A stretch of 35,518 nt of DNA from an uncultured Lachnospiraceae bacterium. GTDB lineage: Bacteria; Bacillota; Clostridia; Lachnospirales; Lachnospiraceae. The stretch lies in NCBI GenBank assembly GCA_946614165.1, contig CAMOGQ010000022.1, forward strand, positions 1 through 35,518, read 5' to 3'. Below the pieces are notes generated by a model. The model did no database searches. It saw nothing but the letters and a program-made list of their open reading frames with translations, and had not been told where the DNA came from. Position 1 is the first letter of the stretch, and every line of letters begins with the position of its first letter. A program made the position numbers and the translations under genes. This document shows, one piece after another, positions 7,646-15,442 of this stretch.

Positions 7646-8380
7646 ATGCTTCAGATGAAACACAGAAAATACAGAGCGAAATATAAGATACTGCCCGCCG
7701 TATTTGCATGCGTGGCCGCAGTCTTTCTGGCCTGCCTCACATCCTGCGGAGCTGAGGAGCCTGATGAGGCCCCCAGTGATTCCTGTAAAACTATCTGTAA
7801 AACTACCTGTTTTATCTATACGGACGGACTGCTGGATGATCTCTGCGCTGCCGAGTATCTATCGGAAAAATATGACAGTGCCGTTATTCTGCTGCAGGAT
7901 CCGGAAGGGCTTTCCGGGAATGAGTATGGGGCGGATCAGGTAAAGACCAAAAAGGAACTGCTGGAGACAGTGTCCGGATGGTTTTCCGGAGTCACAGAAT
8001 ATTCTGCTTCCACGGATCTGTCGGAAACGGATATATATCTGCTTGCTCCCCTGACAGAATTTGCGGCTCTGCTGAAAGAAGATCCGTCGCTTAAGTCCGC
8101 TCATGCCCTGATGATGGCGGGAGATTCAGAGGGACCGGAGGGAGGCGGCAATGAATGGAATGCGGCTTCGGACCCGGAGGCCTACCGGTATGTAACGGAG
8201 AACATGACCGATCTGACGCAGATCACCGCTCCCCGGTGCGAGACCGTTTTCCTGAAAAACGGCTATCCTTTCCATGCGGAATTTCTGGACGAATATATAA
8301 ACCATATGGAATCCATGGGCGAAAATGTATGCTGCTATGATCTGCAGGCAGCCGCATACGGATTCGGGTCCCGACAGTAA
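7646..8380 (+). CDS. Lipoprotein with a divergent nucleoside-hydrolase (IUNH) fold
   Basis: 244 residues. A lipoprotein signal ends with LTSC (Cys34), so the protein is anchored outside the membrane. The mature part follows the inosine-uridine nucleoside hydrolase pattern: YTDGLLDDLCA (Asp60, Asp64, Asp65) corresponds to the family's D-x-D-P-G-x-D-D calcium/ribose site with the first Asp replaced by Tyr; LLAPLTEFAALLKEDPSL (133-149) matches the GPLTNLA..l...P.l helix; NEWNAASDPEAY (169-180) matches the E(F/W)N...DPEA ribose-binding motif; and YDLQAAAY (231-238) matches the C-terminal HD...A.Y motif with Tyr for His. It is about 70 residues shorter than typical hydrolases. Whether it still hydrolyses nucleosides or only binds ribosides is open. 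GGAGG (7632-7636) supports the start. Confidence 0.68.
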   Translation: MLQMKHRKYRAKYKILPAVFACVAAVFLACLTSCGAEEPDEAPSDSCKTICKTTCFIYTDGLLDDLCAAEYLSEKYDSAVILLQDPEGLSGNEYGADQVKTKKELLETVSGWFSGVTEYSASTDLSETDIYLLAPLTEFAALLKEDPSLKSAHALMMAGDSEGPEGGGNEWNAASDPEAYRYVTENMTDLTQITAPRCETVFLKNGYPFHAEFLDEYINHMESMGENVCCYDLQAAAYGFGSRQ

Positions 8381-8383
8381 AAA

Positions 8384-8407
8384 ATGCCGGTGAAGACTCC
8401 CCGGCAT
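8384..8407. terminator. Hairpin between the lipoprotein and ZIP genes, terminator-like
   Basis: ATGCCGG (8384-8390), a 10-base loop and CCGGCAT (8401-8407). It is flanked by an A run on the left (T run if read on the minus strand) and by a T run at 8416-8424 slightly further right. It starts 4 bases after the lipoprotein stop codon, so it probably ends that transcript. Confidence 0.5.
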
Positions 8408-8446
8408 GCCCTTGACTTTTTTTGCAAGCACGATGAGGTGAATACT

Positions 8447-9226
8447 ATGAATATGCAGATTTTGACAGGACTTCTTATTCCCTTTATGGGAACCAGTCTC
8501 GGTGCGGCGATGGTGTTCGTGCTGAAAGACCGGATCTCTGATTCACTGCAGAGGATGCTTACTGGCTTTGCCGCGGGCGTCATGGTGGCAGCCTCCTTCT
8601 GGAGCCTGCTGCAGCCTGCCCTGGAGGGGGCGGAGCACATGGGAAGGCTCTCCTTCATACCTGCGGCTGTGGGCTTTCTGATCGGCATGGGTTTTCTGCT
8701 GCTGCTCGACACGGTGACGCCCCACATGCATATGGATGAGCAGTCCGAGGGCCCAAAAAGCAATCTGAAGCGCACCACAAAGCTGATCCTGGCGGTGACC
8801 CTGCACAATATTCCCGAGGGCATGGCGGTAGGCGTGGTCTATGCCGGCTGGGCTGCGGGAGAGACGGGGGTAAGCAAAGCGGCGGCGTTTACCCTGGCCC
8901 TTGGCATTGCCCTGCAGAACTTCCCGGAAGGCGCCATCGTATCCATGCCGCTTCGGGCCGCCGGCATGTCAAAAGCAAGGACTTTCTGGTACGGGGTACT
9001 CTCGGGCATCGTGGAGCCTATCGCGGGACTTGTCACCATTGCCGCAGCCAGCGCGGTGATCTCCGTACTGCCCTATATGCTGGCCTTTGCCGCGGGCGCC
9101 ATGTTCTACGTTGTGGTGGAGGAGATTATCCCTGAGATGTCCGAGGGGGAGCACTCCAACGTGGGCACAGTGGCCTTTGCGCTGGGATTTGTACTGATGA
9201 TGGTGCTGGACGTGGCACTTGGCTGA
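8447..9226 (+). CDS. ZIP family divalent metal transporter (intact copy)
   Basis: 259 residues from ATG 8447, which follows GATGAGGTG; the in-frame ATG at 8384 lies in a terminator hairpin. About eight membrane helices are visible with a His-rich loop PHMHMDEQS between helices 3 and 4. The metal-site motifs are in place: HNIPEGMAVGVVYAG (helix 4) and NFPEGAIVSMPL (helix 5), followed by GIVEPIAGL and the VVVEEIIPEMSEGEHSN segment. These define the ZupT/GufA branch of ZIP transporters, which import zinc and sometimes iron or manganese into the cytoplasm. A second ZIP gene at 29867 is closely similar but frameshifted, so this may be the working one. The ferredoxin gene follows 82 bases downstream. 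Confidence 0.9.
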   Translation: MNMQILTGLLIPFMGTSLGAAMVFVLKDRISDSLQRMLTGFAAGVMVAASFWSLLQPALEGAEHMGRLSFIPAAVGFLIGMGFLLLLDTVTPHMHMDEQSEGPKSNLKRTTKLILAVTLHNIPEGMAVGVVYAGWAAGETGVSKAAAFTLALGIALQNFPEGAIVSMPLRAAGMSKARTFWYGVLSGIVEPIAGLVTIAAASAVISVLPYMLAFAAGAMFYVVVEEIIPEMSEGEHSNVGTVAFALGFVLMMVLDVALG

Positions 9227-9308
9227 CAGGCATAGTACAATAAAGAGGAAGCGAAGCCTTCGGGCAGAGCATGAAATGATCATGCGAAACAAAGGGGGGA
9301 GCGGAAAT

Positions 9309-9557
9309 ATGCGCTGGCACAGTATGAATTGGCGTCTGCCTTTTTTAAAAGGGAAAAAGACCCGGTCTGTTATAGAAGTGAGAGTAGATCAGGAGAAGTG
9401 CCGGGGGTGCCTCCTCTGTATCAAGTCCGCGCCCTCTGTCTTCAGGCTGAGCGAGACGGGAAAGGCCCAGGTCATATCGGTATCTTCCGGCCTGGACGAA
9501 GAACTGCTTAAGAAGATCATCCGGGCCTGCCCGGCCTGCGCGATCATGGAGAAATAA
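9309..9557 (+). CDS. Single-cluster [4Fe-4S] ferredoxin
   Basis: 82 residues from ATG 9309, chosen for GGGGGGA just upstream. Cluster ligands are Cys31, Cys34 and Cys37 (CRGCLLC) and Cys74 in ACPACAI, the classic monocluster arrangement with a C-terminal Cys-Pro. The VDQEKCRGC...APSVFRLSETGKA stretch is typical of small electron-carrier ferredoxins. An N-terminal basic extension of about 20 residues (RWHSMNWRLPFLKGKK) is unusual. It would carry electrons in the cytoplasm; no partner oxidoreductase is adjacent. It could serve a distant reductase such as the bilin-reductase-like protein at 13251, but that is speculation. Confidence 0.8.
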   Translation: MRWHSMNWRLPFLKGKKTRSVIEVRVDQEKCRGCLLCIKSAPSVFRLSETGKAQVISVSSGLDEELLKKIIRACPACAIMEK

Positions 9558-9690
9558 AGTGATACAGGCAAAAAAGCGGAAGCCCCCCTTTCCCTGTGCG
9601 GATGGACGGATATTAAGATCCGCCTGATTCCGGAAAAGCTGCCGCGGGGACGGGAACGCTTTTCTGTCTCTGATAAAAGGACCAGTCATG

Positions 9691-9744
9691 AAAACCCCTC
9701 AGGAGATGTACTTTCAGATGAAGTACAGTCCCTGAGGGGGTTTC
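9691..9744. terminator. Long bidirectional terminator hairpin
   Basis: AAACCCCTCAGG (9692-9703) pairs with CCTGAGGGGgTTT (9731-9743), with an inner TGTACTT/AAGTACA pairing. T runs flank both sides when read on the respective strands. It lies in the 9558-9973 gap, which otherwise holds the promoter at 9890 and no gene I can support. Confidence 0.7.
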
Positions 9745-9889
9745 TTATGAACTTTTCTGCCCCGGGAGCCTTTTTTCCGCCTGGAAGCCATATAGGTGAT
9801 GGAAAGGCATCTGCCGCAGCAGGCCGTTTTCAGGCTGATGATCCGGAGGCGGAAGATCCCCTCCGGCCTGCCTGCACGGATCCATAATA

Positions 9890-9918
9890 TTGCCTTAATT
9901 ACAGCTTTGGTATATAAT
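9890..9918 (+). promoter_or_regulatory. Promoter for the Xre-Uma2 gene
   Basis: TTGCCT (9890-9895), 17-base spacer, TATAAT (9913-9918). The gene's ATG is 56 bases downstream, with GGGAGGAG in between. Confidence 0.62.
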
Positions 9919-9973
9919 AGAACCATATTAAATCCAAATGATGCTTTGCAGAGCCAAATGGGAGGAGTTCAGG

Positions 9974-10762
9974 ATGAGACTGGAAGAGATGAAGAGACGG
10001 AAGAAAGAACTGGGCTACAGCAACGAAAAACTCTCAAGGCTTTCGGGCCTTCCCCTTGGAACTGTACAGAAGGTCATGAGCGGCCGCACAAAAAGGCCGA
10101 GACAGAACACACTGGAATCCCTGGCCAGAGCCCTTGCTGACAGGCAGCCTGCAGCATATTTTTATCCGGGAGAAATGACGGGCGGCTGTGCCAGGCTGCT
10201 TAAGGAGCCCGCGGTAACTTACAGTTCGGATCAGAAGGTTTTCACCATTGAGGATATTTACGCCCTGCCGGAGGGCGTAAGAGCGGAACTGATCGACGGG
10301 GAAATCTTCTTTATGGCTTCGCCTTCCAGAACACACCAGAAGATTACCGGGGAGATGCATCTTGCGGTCGCTTCTTATATCCGCTCTCATGGCGGAGCGT
10401 GTGAAGTTTACATTCCGCCTTATGGTGTGTATCTGAATGGGGATGATTCTGTCTTTGTGGAGCCGGATCTGACAGTGATCTGCGATCCTTCCAGATCTGA
10501 GGAAAAAGGCTGCGTCGGAGCTCCGGACTGGATCGTAGAGGTGGTATCCCCATCTTCGAAGCGGATGGACTTCCTGATCAAACTCCTTAAATACCGCTCT
10601 GCCGGCGTCCGGGAGTACTGGATCATAAATCCGGATAAGAGGATCGTACTGGTATACAGCCGGGCAGGCGAAGAAGAAACGGTGGAAATGTATTCCTTTG
10701 AGGAGGAGATCCCTGCTGGTATCTACCCGGATCTTAGGATCCGGCTGGGAGATGTGGTCTAG
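9974..10762 (+). CDS. Xre helix-turn-helix / Uma2 (PD-(D/E)XK nuclease-like) fusion protein
   Basis: 262 residues from ATG 9974, just after GGGAGGAGTTCAGG. Residues about 1-56 form a Cro/C1 helix-turn-helix (YSNEKLSRLSGLPLGTVQKVMSG). Residues about 90-255 form a Uma2/DUF820 domain: ALPEGVRAELIDGEIFFMASPS, then VEPDLTVI (Asp165) and WIVEVVSPSS (Glu189), the positions of the metal-binding Asp and Glu of the PD-(D/E)XK fold, then KYRSAGVREYWIINP. Uma2 proteins are common in cyanobacteria and Firmicutes but their targets are poorly known. The fused DNA-binding domain suggests a sequence-targeted nuclease or a regulator built on a nuclease fold. It has its own promoter and stands alone. Confidence 0.82.
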   Translation: MRLEEMKRRKKELGYSNEKLSRLSGLPLGTVQKVMSGRTKRPRQNTLESLARALADRQPAAYFYPGEMTGGCARLLKEPAVTYSSDQKVFTIEDIYALPEGVRAELIDGEIFFMASPSRTHQKITGEMHLAVASYIRSHGGACEVYIPPYGVYLNGDDSVFVEPDLTVICDPSRSEEKGCVGAPDWIVEVVSPSSKRMDFLIKLLKYRSAGVREYWIINPDKRIVLVYSRAGEEETVEMYSFEEEIPAGIYPDLRIRLGDVV

Positions 10763-10937
10763 AATTCCTGAGTCACACAAAAAGCATTTCAGACAAAAAG
10801 ACAAAAAGATTTCCAAAAAAACGTCAAAGAAATATGGGAGCAGCCCTGGTGCAGGTATACTATACATCCAGGGAATCCGTGAGAACAAAAAGCTGAAAGC
10901 AGTATGGCCGCGGAAAGTCTCTTTGAGGAAAGTTTTA

Positions 10938-12020
10938 ATGAAAAAGTCGACACTTCTTATTCTGATCCTTTCGTTCACCCTGCTCTTTGTGAGCGCATGC
11001 GGAAGAGGAAGCACAGATCCGTCTGCAGAGAAAAACGGCACGGAGACTCCGGCCGGATCAGAGGAGCAGAGCGAAGAGCCTGCCGTGAATGAATCTGAGG
11101 CCCCGTCAGAAACGGAGGGATCCGGGGCCGGGCAGTCAGACAGCCCGGAGCAGGTTCCTGCTGTCTATTTCACTTCCGACATTTCGGCGGAAGGTCTTGT
11201 CCGGGTCTATGAGGCACTTGGCTGGGAGCCCTCCGGAAAAGTGGCGGTAAAAATCTCCACGGGCGAGCCTCCTGCCAGCAATTACCTGCGTCCGGAACTG
11301 ATCGGAGATCTGGTGCAGCGGCTTGACGGGACCATAGTGGAATGCAACACGGCATACGGGGGCTCCCGCGCTTCTTCCGCCATGCACAGACAGGTCGCGG
11401 AGGACCATGGCTTCACGGCCATTGCAGACTTTGATCTGCTGGACGAAGAAGGCGAGACGGAGTGGCCGGTAAAAGACGGGATACGGCTTGACCGTGTGAT
11501 CGTCGGAAGCCACGCGGAAAACTACAGCGACTGGGTGATCCTGTCCCATTTCAAGGGGCATGCCATGGCAGGCTTTGGCGGCGCCATCAAAAATGTGGCC
11601 ATCGGAATGTCGTCTCCCAGGGGCAAGGTCTACGTGCATACTGCCGGGACAAAGACGGAAGGCAGCATCTTTTACAGCGACCAGGAAGCCTGGCTGGAAG
11701 CTCTGGGTGAAATGGTGACAGGTGTGCGTGACCATGTGGGAGCAGACCATATGGTTTATCTCAATGTGATGAACCGCCTGTCCGTGGACTGCGACTGCGA
11801 CGGAAATCCGGCTGAGCCCGATATGCATGATATAGGCATCCTGGCATCCTTCGACCCTGTGGCCCTGGACCAGGCCTGCATCGATCTGGTGTATCAGGCA
11901 GAGGACGGCGGATCTCTGATCAGGCGGATCGAAAGACAAAGCGGCCTGCACACACTGGAGCATGCGGAAGAGATCGGGCTGGGCAGCCGGACCTATGAAC
12001 TGGTAAATATCGATGAGTGA
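10938..12020 (+). CDS. DUF362 domain lipoprotein
   Basis: 360 residues from ATG 10938, which follows GAGGAAAG; the frame stays open upstream but that part is lysine-rich and unlikely to be translated. A lipoprotein signal ends at Cys21 (LLFVSAC), followed by a Glu/Ser/Pro-rich linker (about 25-75) and a DUF362 domain: VAVKISTGEPP, LIGDLVQRLDGTIVECNTAYGG, VILSHFKGHAMAGFGGAIKNVAIG and the end segment ILASFDPVALDQACIDLV. DUF362 usually occurs with ferredoxin domains; here none is present and the domain is displayed on the outer face of the membrane. The stop overlaps the start of the permease gene by 8 bases, indicating coupled expression. Function of the domain is not established. Confidence 0.82.
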   Translation: MKKSTLLILILSFTLLFVSACGRGSTDPSAEKNGTETPAGSEEQSEEPAVNESEAPSETEGSGAGQSDSPEQVPAVYFTSDISAEGLVRVYEALGWEPSGKVAVKISTGEPPASNYLRPELIGDLVQRLDGTIVECNTAYGGSRASSAMHRQVAEDHGFTAIADFDLLDEEGETEWPVKDGIRLDRVIVGSHAENYSDWVILSHFKGHAMAGFGGAIKNVAIGMSSPRGKVYVHTAGTKTEGSIFYSDQEAWLEALGEMVTGVRDHVGADHMVYLNVMNRLSVDCDCDGNPAEPDMHDIGILASFDPVALDQACIDLVYQAEDGGSLIRRIERQSGLHTLEHAEEIGLGSRTYELVNIDE

Positions 12021-12924
12021 GGTCTGGACGGTTCTTCGCCGGGAATTGATTTACATATGGTATTTCTTTGAGATCCAGCTTCGCCAGATTTTCGTGTACT
12101 GGGTCATGGGCATGGCCATAGGCTCTCTTGTGTCTGTTTTTCTGAAAGACCGGATCCACGGGCTCTTTGCCGGGATGCAGAAGAAAAAGTGGGGTATCCT
12201 TGGGATCATTCCCGCATGCCTTCTGGGCATTGCTTCGCCTCTTTGCATGTACGGCACGGTCCCGGTGGCGGCTGCATTCCGAAAGCAGGGCATGCGGGAA
12301 GACTGGCTGGCAGCGTTTATGATGGCATCGATCCTCCTGAATCCCCAGCTCATCATCTACAGCGCGGCCCTGGGAACCGCTGCCCTGGCGGTCCGCGTGA
12401 TCAGCTGCTTTTTCTGCGGCATCTCTGCCGGCCTTCTGGTGCATGTCTTTTACCGCGGCAGGGAGTTTTTCGGCTTCCGGGACTTCGCCGGACGAGAGAG
12501 CCGGGATACCCATCCCAGCCTGCCTGTCCGGTATTTTCTGAATTTCATGAGAAACGTAAAGGCTACGGGGCCCTATTTCCTGGCAGGTATCGGGCTGTCG
12601 GCCCTGTTTCAGAGATATGTGCCCCAGGATCTGATGATCCGTGTATTCGGAGGAAATGAGGCATGGGGCGTTCTGATGGCGGCGACCATCGGAGTTCCCC
12701 TCTATGCCTGCGGGGGCGGAACCATCCCTCTTCTTCAGAGCTGGCTTTTGGAAGGAATGAGCCTTGGAAGCGCCTGCGCCTTTATGATCACCGGCCCCGC
12801 CACCAAGATCACAAATCTCGGGGCTCTGAAAATATGCCTGGGCTGGAAACGCTTTATGGTCTATATACTCTTTGTCATGCTGTTTGCCCTTGTATCGGGA
12901 CTTCTGACCGGCCTTTTCTTCTGA
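12013..12924 (+). CDS. Predicted permease, ArsP/DUF318 family
   Basis: 303 residues and about eight membrane helices in two halves. The family's repeated motifs are visible: ASPLCMYGTVPVAAAFRKQG (about 74-93) in the first half and VPLYACGGGTIPLLQSWL (about 231-248) followed by AFMITGPATKITNLG in the second. Members of this family (PF03773-type) include the trivalent organoarsenical exporter ArsP and uncharacterised permeases. The Cys residues in each motif (CMYG, ACGGG) are typical. The ATG at 12013 lies inside the end of the DUF362 lipoprotein gene, so the lipoprotein and permease probably act together, perhaps as a binding or redox protein with its transporter. Substrate unknown. Confidence 0.82.
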   Translation: MSEVWTVLRRELIYIWYFFEIQLRQIFVYWVMGMAIGSLVSVFLKDRIHGLFAGMQKKKWGILGIIPACLLGIASPLCMYGTVPVAAAFRKQGMREDWLAAFMMASILLNPQLIIYSAALGTAALAVRVISCFFCGISAGLLVHVFYRGREFFGFRDFAGRESRDTHPSLPVRYFLNFMRNVKATGPYFLAGIGLSALFQRYVPQDLMIRVFGGNEAWGVLMAATIGVPLYACGGGTIPLLQSWLLEGMSLGSACAFMITGPATKITNLGALKICLGWKRFMVYILFVMLFALVSGLLTGLFF

Positions 12925-13058
12925 TGCGGAAAGTCTGCTTTTTCGGGAGCTGCCGGAGGATATGGAAAAGAAGGAAAAAAAGACTGCGGCCGGCGGCCTG
13001 CTGCGGTCCGGATAAAAGAAAAGAACGCAGGATCCATCATGCGTCCTCCCCTTAGGAG

Positions 13059-13106
13059 CCGGAGCATAAGGAATGAGAAATCGTCCCTTATGCTCCGGTT
13101 TTTTTT
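13059..13106 (+). terminator. Strong rho-independent terminator after the permease
   Basis: A perfect 13-bp stem, CCGGAGCATAAGG (13059-13071) with CCTTATGCTCCGG (13086-13098), followed by eight T residues (13099-13106). It ends the DUF362-permease operon. Between 12925 and 13250 I see this and the next hairpin but no gene. Confidence 0.88.
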
Positions 13107-13158
13107 GGAGAGCTTCTTCTGGAATCTGACCGGCGCCCGGGACCCTGTCCGGACATAC

Positions 13159-13185
13159 AAAGACCCGGGCGGTGAAGCCCGGGTC
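13159..13185 (-). terminator. Probable terminator of the minus-strand reductase operon
   Basis: GACCCGGGC (13162-13170) and GCCCGGGTC (13177-13185) form a perfect 9-bp stem with a 6-base loop; on the minus strand it is followed by TTTGT (13157-13161). It lies 65 bases past the last gene of that operon. The T run is short, so confidence is moderate. Confidence 0.5.
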
Positions 13186-13250
13186 CCGATCTGCAGCCCA
13201 ATGCAGTATTCCTTCGTTATGCCGCTTGCGGGCAGAGCGGCTCTGGGGCT

Positions 13251-13925
13251 TCAGGCTTCCACCCCGTACATGTGCCTGAGCACGATCCTCTGCATGGTTT
13301 CTTTGCCGAAGAGCTTTGCCATCATGCTGACCGCAGGTCCGTCGTTTTCCACCAGCTTGTGGGCGAAATCACCGACAAGGGCCTTTTTCCGGTCCGCCGG
13401 GCATTTCTCCGCCGCCGCCAGTTCCTGTGCGAACAGGTCCGTGTAGTCTTTAGCCAGAGTGTTGAAGCGGTCTGTCAGGCCTTTTCCCTTTTTGTGGACC
13501 GAGCAGGGGTAAAGGACCGAATCATACCAGTGATCTCCGGCGGGGGCGTCCGGAAGGTCTGCAAAGGCTCTGCTTAGCGCCTGAAACTTTTCCCGGGAGG
13601 CCTCGGGCCAGGGCTCCAGCTGGGTGTCGTAGAGCTCCGCTATCTGGGTCTCAGTCCCGAAGGCATTCACCCAGTCCGCGTTATAAAGGGGCAGATCGGC
13701 TTCGAAAGGGGCAATCACGATGGTCTCCATCTTCATAAGCCCCAGAAAGGCGTTCATACGCATCACGCACAGGTGGCCGACGCCGCGGATCTCCCAGCTC
13801 CTTGTTTCAAATGTCATGCCCCTTTTGGAGCGGCGCGCGTCTTCTCTGAGTTCTTTCGGTACCAGTTCGAAATACCGCCTCAGCGAATCCACAGTGTATT
13901 GTCCAAGATCGATATGCCTGCTCAT
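13251..13925 (-). CDS. Ferredoxin-dependent bilin reductase (HY2/PcyA)-like protein
   Basis: 224 residues, no leader, no membrane helix. The middle (about 66-85) runs METIVIAP...DLPLYNADWV, matching the FDBR core 'l.vv.fP..eydlPifgaDlv'; Asp84 sits where PcyA Asp105 (the catalytic Asp) lies, and the PcyA His88 position is probably Thr here. The C-terminal part NDGPAVSMMAKLFGKETMQRIVLRHMYG (195-221) parallels the FDBR ending 'DpaR.ml...FG.ewte.yi..fLF', and YTDLFAQELAAAE precedes it as in the family. PcyA Glu76 has no clear counterpart. FDBRs reduce bilins with electrons from ferredoxin and occur in phototrophs and some phages and heterotrophs, so finding one here is unexpected. It is the last gene of the operon, overlapping the membrane protein gene by 4 bases. 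The call rests on motif alignment by eye. Confidence 0.58.
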   Translation of the reverse strand: MSRHIDLGQYTVDSLRRYFELVPKELREDARRSKRGMTFETRSWEIRGVGHLCVMRMNAFLGLMKMETIVIAPFEADLPLYNADWVNAFGTETQIAELYDTQLEPWPEASREKFQALSRAFADLPDAPAGDHWYDSVLYPCSVHKKGKGLTDRFNTLAKDYTDLFAQELAAAEKCPADRKKALVGDFAHKLVENDGPAVSMMAKLFGKETMQRIVLRHMYGVEA

Positions 13926-14584
13926 ATTTTTTCTTTTCCTCCGTATGATTTATGTTTTTCATCTGCAGCCTGTTCGGGGGCTGCCTTATGCAGAATGAGG
14001 CATCCGGCCAGAAAAGCCATCTGCCCTGCCGCATTGACTCCCTCGGCGATCCAGTTCATGGATGCCTTTTCAAAGCTCCTGGAAGAGAGATATCCCATGC
14101 CAAGGCACATGAAAAAGCTGAAGATAAAGAGGACCAGGGCGCTCCGTTTTCTTTTTCCTGCTGCCAGAAAGCAGAGGGAAGCGTCCAGGGCGGCCAGTCC
14201 CGCCACCATGATCCCCACAAGGCCCATGACAGGGATGGGCAGGATGGAACAGACTTTTTCGGCATCGGCGCCCTTTCGCGCCCTGCCCTGCCTCGTTACC
14301 GTAAGCGTAAGCCCAAGGCCTGCCAGAAGAAATCCCAGGGCCTGGTTAAAGAAGAACTGTCTGCTCATCCAGGCTATGTCCCCAAGGCCCAGAGCACAGA
14401 TCAGCTTGTAGAGTGCTTTTAACAGCCCTGCCGCAAAGACCAGTCCGCTTCCTCCCTCGAAGAGGATCCTGCAGGGAAGGGTCATTTTCCTTCTCATGCC
14501 GGCCGTGATGATCAGGGCGCCGGTCAGGAAGCAGAAGACCGGCAGCAGATCGAACAGGGCCATAGGTATACTGAATTCTTTCAT
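13922..14584 (-). CDS. Polytopic membrane protein of unknown family
   Basis: 220 residues with six or seven hydrophobic helices (about 6-29, 38-66, 75-95, 110-139, 145-165, 175-197) and a charged cytoplasmic-type tail (EQAADEKHKSYGGKEK). I do not recognise the family. AGGAGG precedes the ATG (14584). It sits between the DUF1295 gene (28-base gap) and the bilin-reductase-like gene (ATGA overlap), so it is translated as part of the operon and may import, export or retain the substrate, or anchor the soluble reductases. Confidence 0.7.
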   Translation of the reverse strand: MKEFSIPMALFDLLPVFCFLTGALIITAGMRRKMTLPCRILFEGGSGLVFAAGLLKALYKLICALGLGDIAWMSRQFFFNQALGFLLAGLGLTLTVTRQGRARKGADAEKVCSILPIPVMGLVGIMVAGLAALDASLCFLAAGKRKRSALVLFIFSFFMCLGMGYLSSRSFEKASMNWIAEGVNAAGQMAFLAGCLILHKAAPEQAADEKHKSYGGKEKI

Positions 14585-14612
14585 GATGAACCTCCTGCTC
14601 CCGGAAGCTTTT

Positions 14613-15440
14613 TCAGTCTCTGTATACCTTTATGGAATGGTACTGCTTCGTAAAGGGGAAGAGGAGAGGGACTGTGTCGGAATACTTCTGGTATTCCGGA
14701 TCCAGGCCGTAGGTCTTCTCATGCCGCAGCTCCAGTCTCTGGGCGGAATTGTACATGACGAAAGTGATCAGGACGAAGGCCGTGAGCACCATGATCCACT
14801 GCCTGCCCCGGACGGCTCCTATGCCGGAGACGGTCACGCCGAACCAGAAGAGAATCTCGGAAAAATAGTTGGGGCAGCGCACATACTTATAGAGTCCCGT
14901 GTCGCAGAAGCGCCTGGGGTTGACTTTTTTGGCAGCCGATTTCTGGTGATCGGCCGTAGCTTCCCCCCAGATGGCAGCAGCCATGATCAGGGCGCCCAGC
15001 CAGGCAAAGAGATTGTCGCCCGCCTGGTTGATGATCCTGTAGGTCACCGCGGAAGTCTCCGCCACGTAGAGCCAGGTGCAGAAGGCCCACATGCAGAGGG
15101 AGACCGGAACCGGCATGCGTTTTGTGGAACCGGTGGATTCCAGGGTCTTGCGGTAGCCTGCGTTGGTCAGTTCTCTCTTTAAGAGGTAGCCGCCCAGACG
15201 GTATCCGTAGATCATAAAGAGCACTGTCATGACAGCCGCAGCTGCGGTCAGGCTGCCCTTAATAAAGCCGAAGATCAGATGGAAAAGGCCGATGCACATG
15301 ACCGAAAAGCCGTAGCCCACGGACATGAACCATACGAATTCATGAAAGCCCATGCAGCAGCCAAGGGCCGAAACGACGGCCACCGTCCACATGAAGGCGG
15401 GCCATACTCTGCCGATACAGGAAGGATCCAGATGCAGCAT
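14613..15440 (-). CDS. DUF1295 / steroid 5-alpha-reductase-like membrane protein
   Basis: 275 residues with about six or seven membrane helices. The C-terminal signature is clear: ATADHQKSAAKK...FCDTGLYKYVRCPNYFSEILFWFG (about 185-225), the DUF1295 motif 'D.qK...r......d.GLyrysRhPNYfgEi..WwG' shared with 3-oxo-5-alpha-steroid 4-dehydrogenases and isoprenylcysteine methyltransferases. By analogy it would reduce a C=C bond of a hydrophobic polycyclic substrate with NADPH, or methylate it. GGGAGG supports the start, and the gap to the upstream NAD(P) protein gene is 2 bases. The true reaction cannot be read from sequence. Confidence 0.8.
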   Translation of the reverse strand: MLHLDPSCIGRVWPAFMWTVAVVSALGCCMGFHEFVWFMSVGYGFSVMCIGLFHLIFGFIKGSLTAAAAVMTVLFMIYGYRLGGYLLKRELTNAGYRKTLESTGSTKRMPVPVSLCMWAFCTWLYVAETSAVTYRIINQAGDNLFAWLGALIMAAAIWGEATADHQKSAAKKVNPRRFCDTGLYKYVRCPNYFSEILFWFGVTVSGIGAVRGRQWIMVLTAFVLITFVMYNSAQRLELRHEKTYGLDPEYQKYSDTVPLLFPFTKQYHSIKVYRD

Positions 15441-15442
15441 GC

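Noticed and set aside
11136-11963. Minus-strand open frame of 275 codons opposite the DUF362 gene
   Set aside because: It is His/Arg-rich without domains and is fully covered by the lipoprotein gene.
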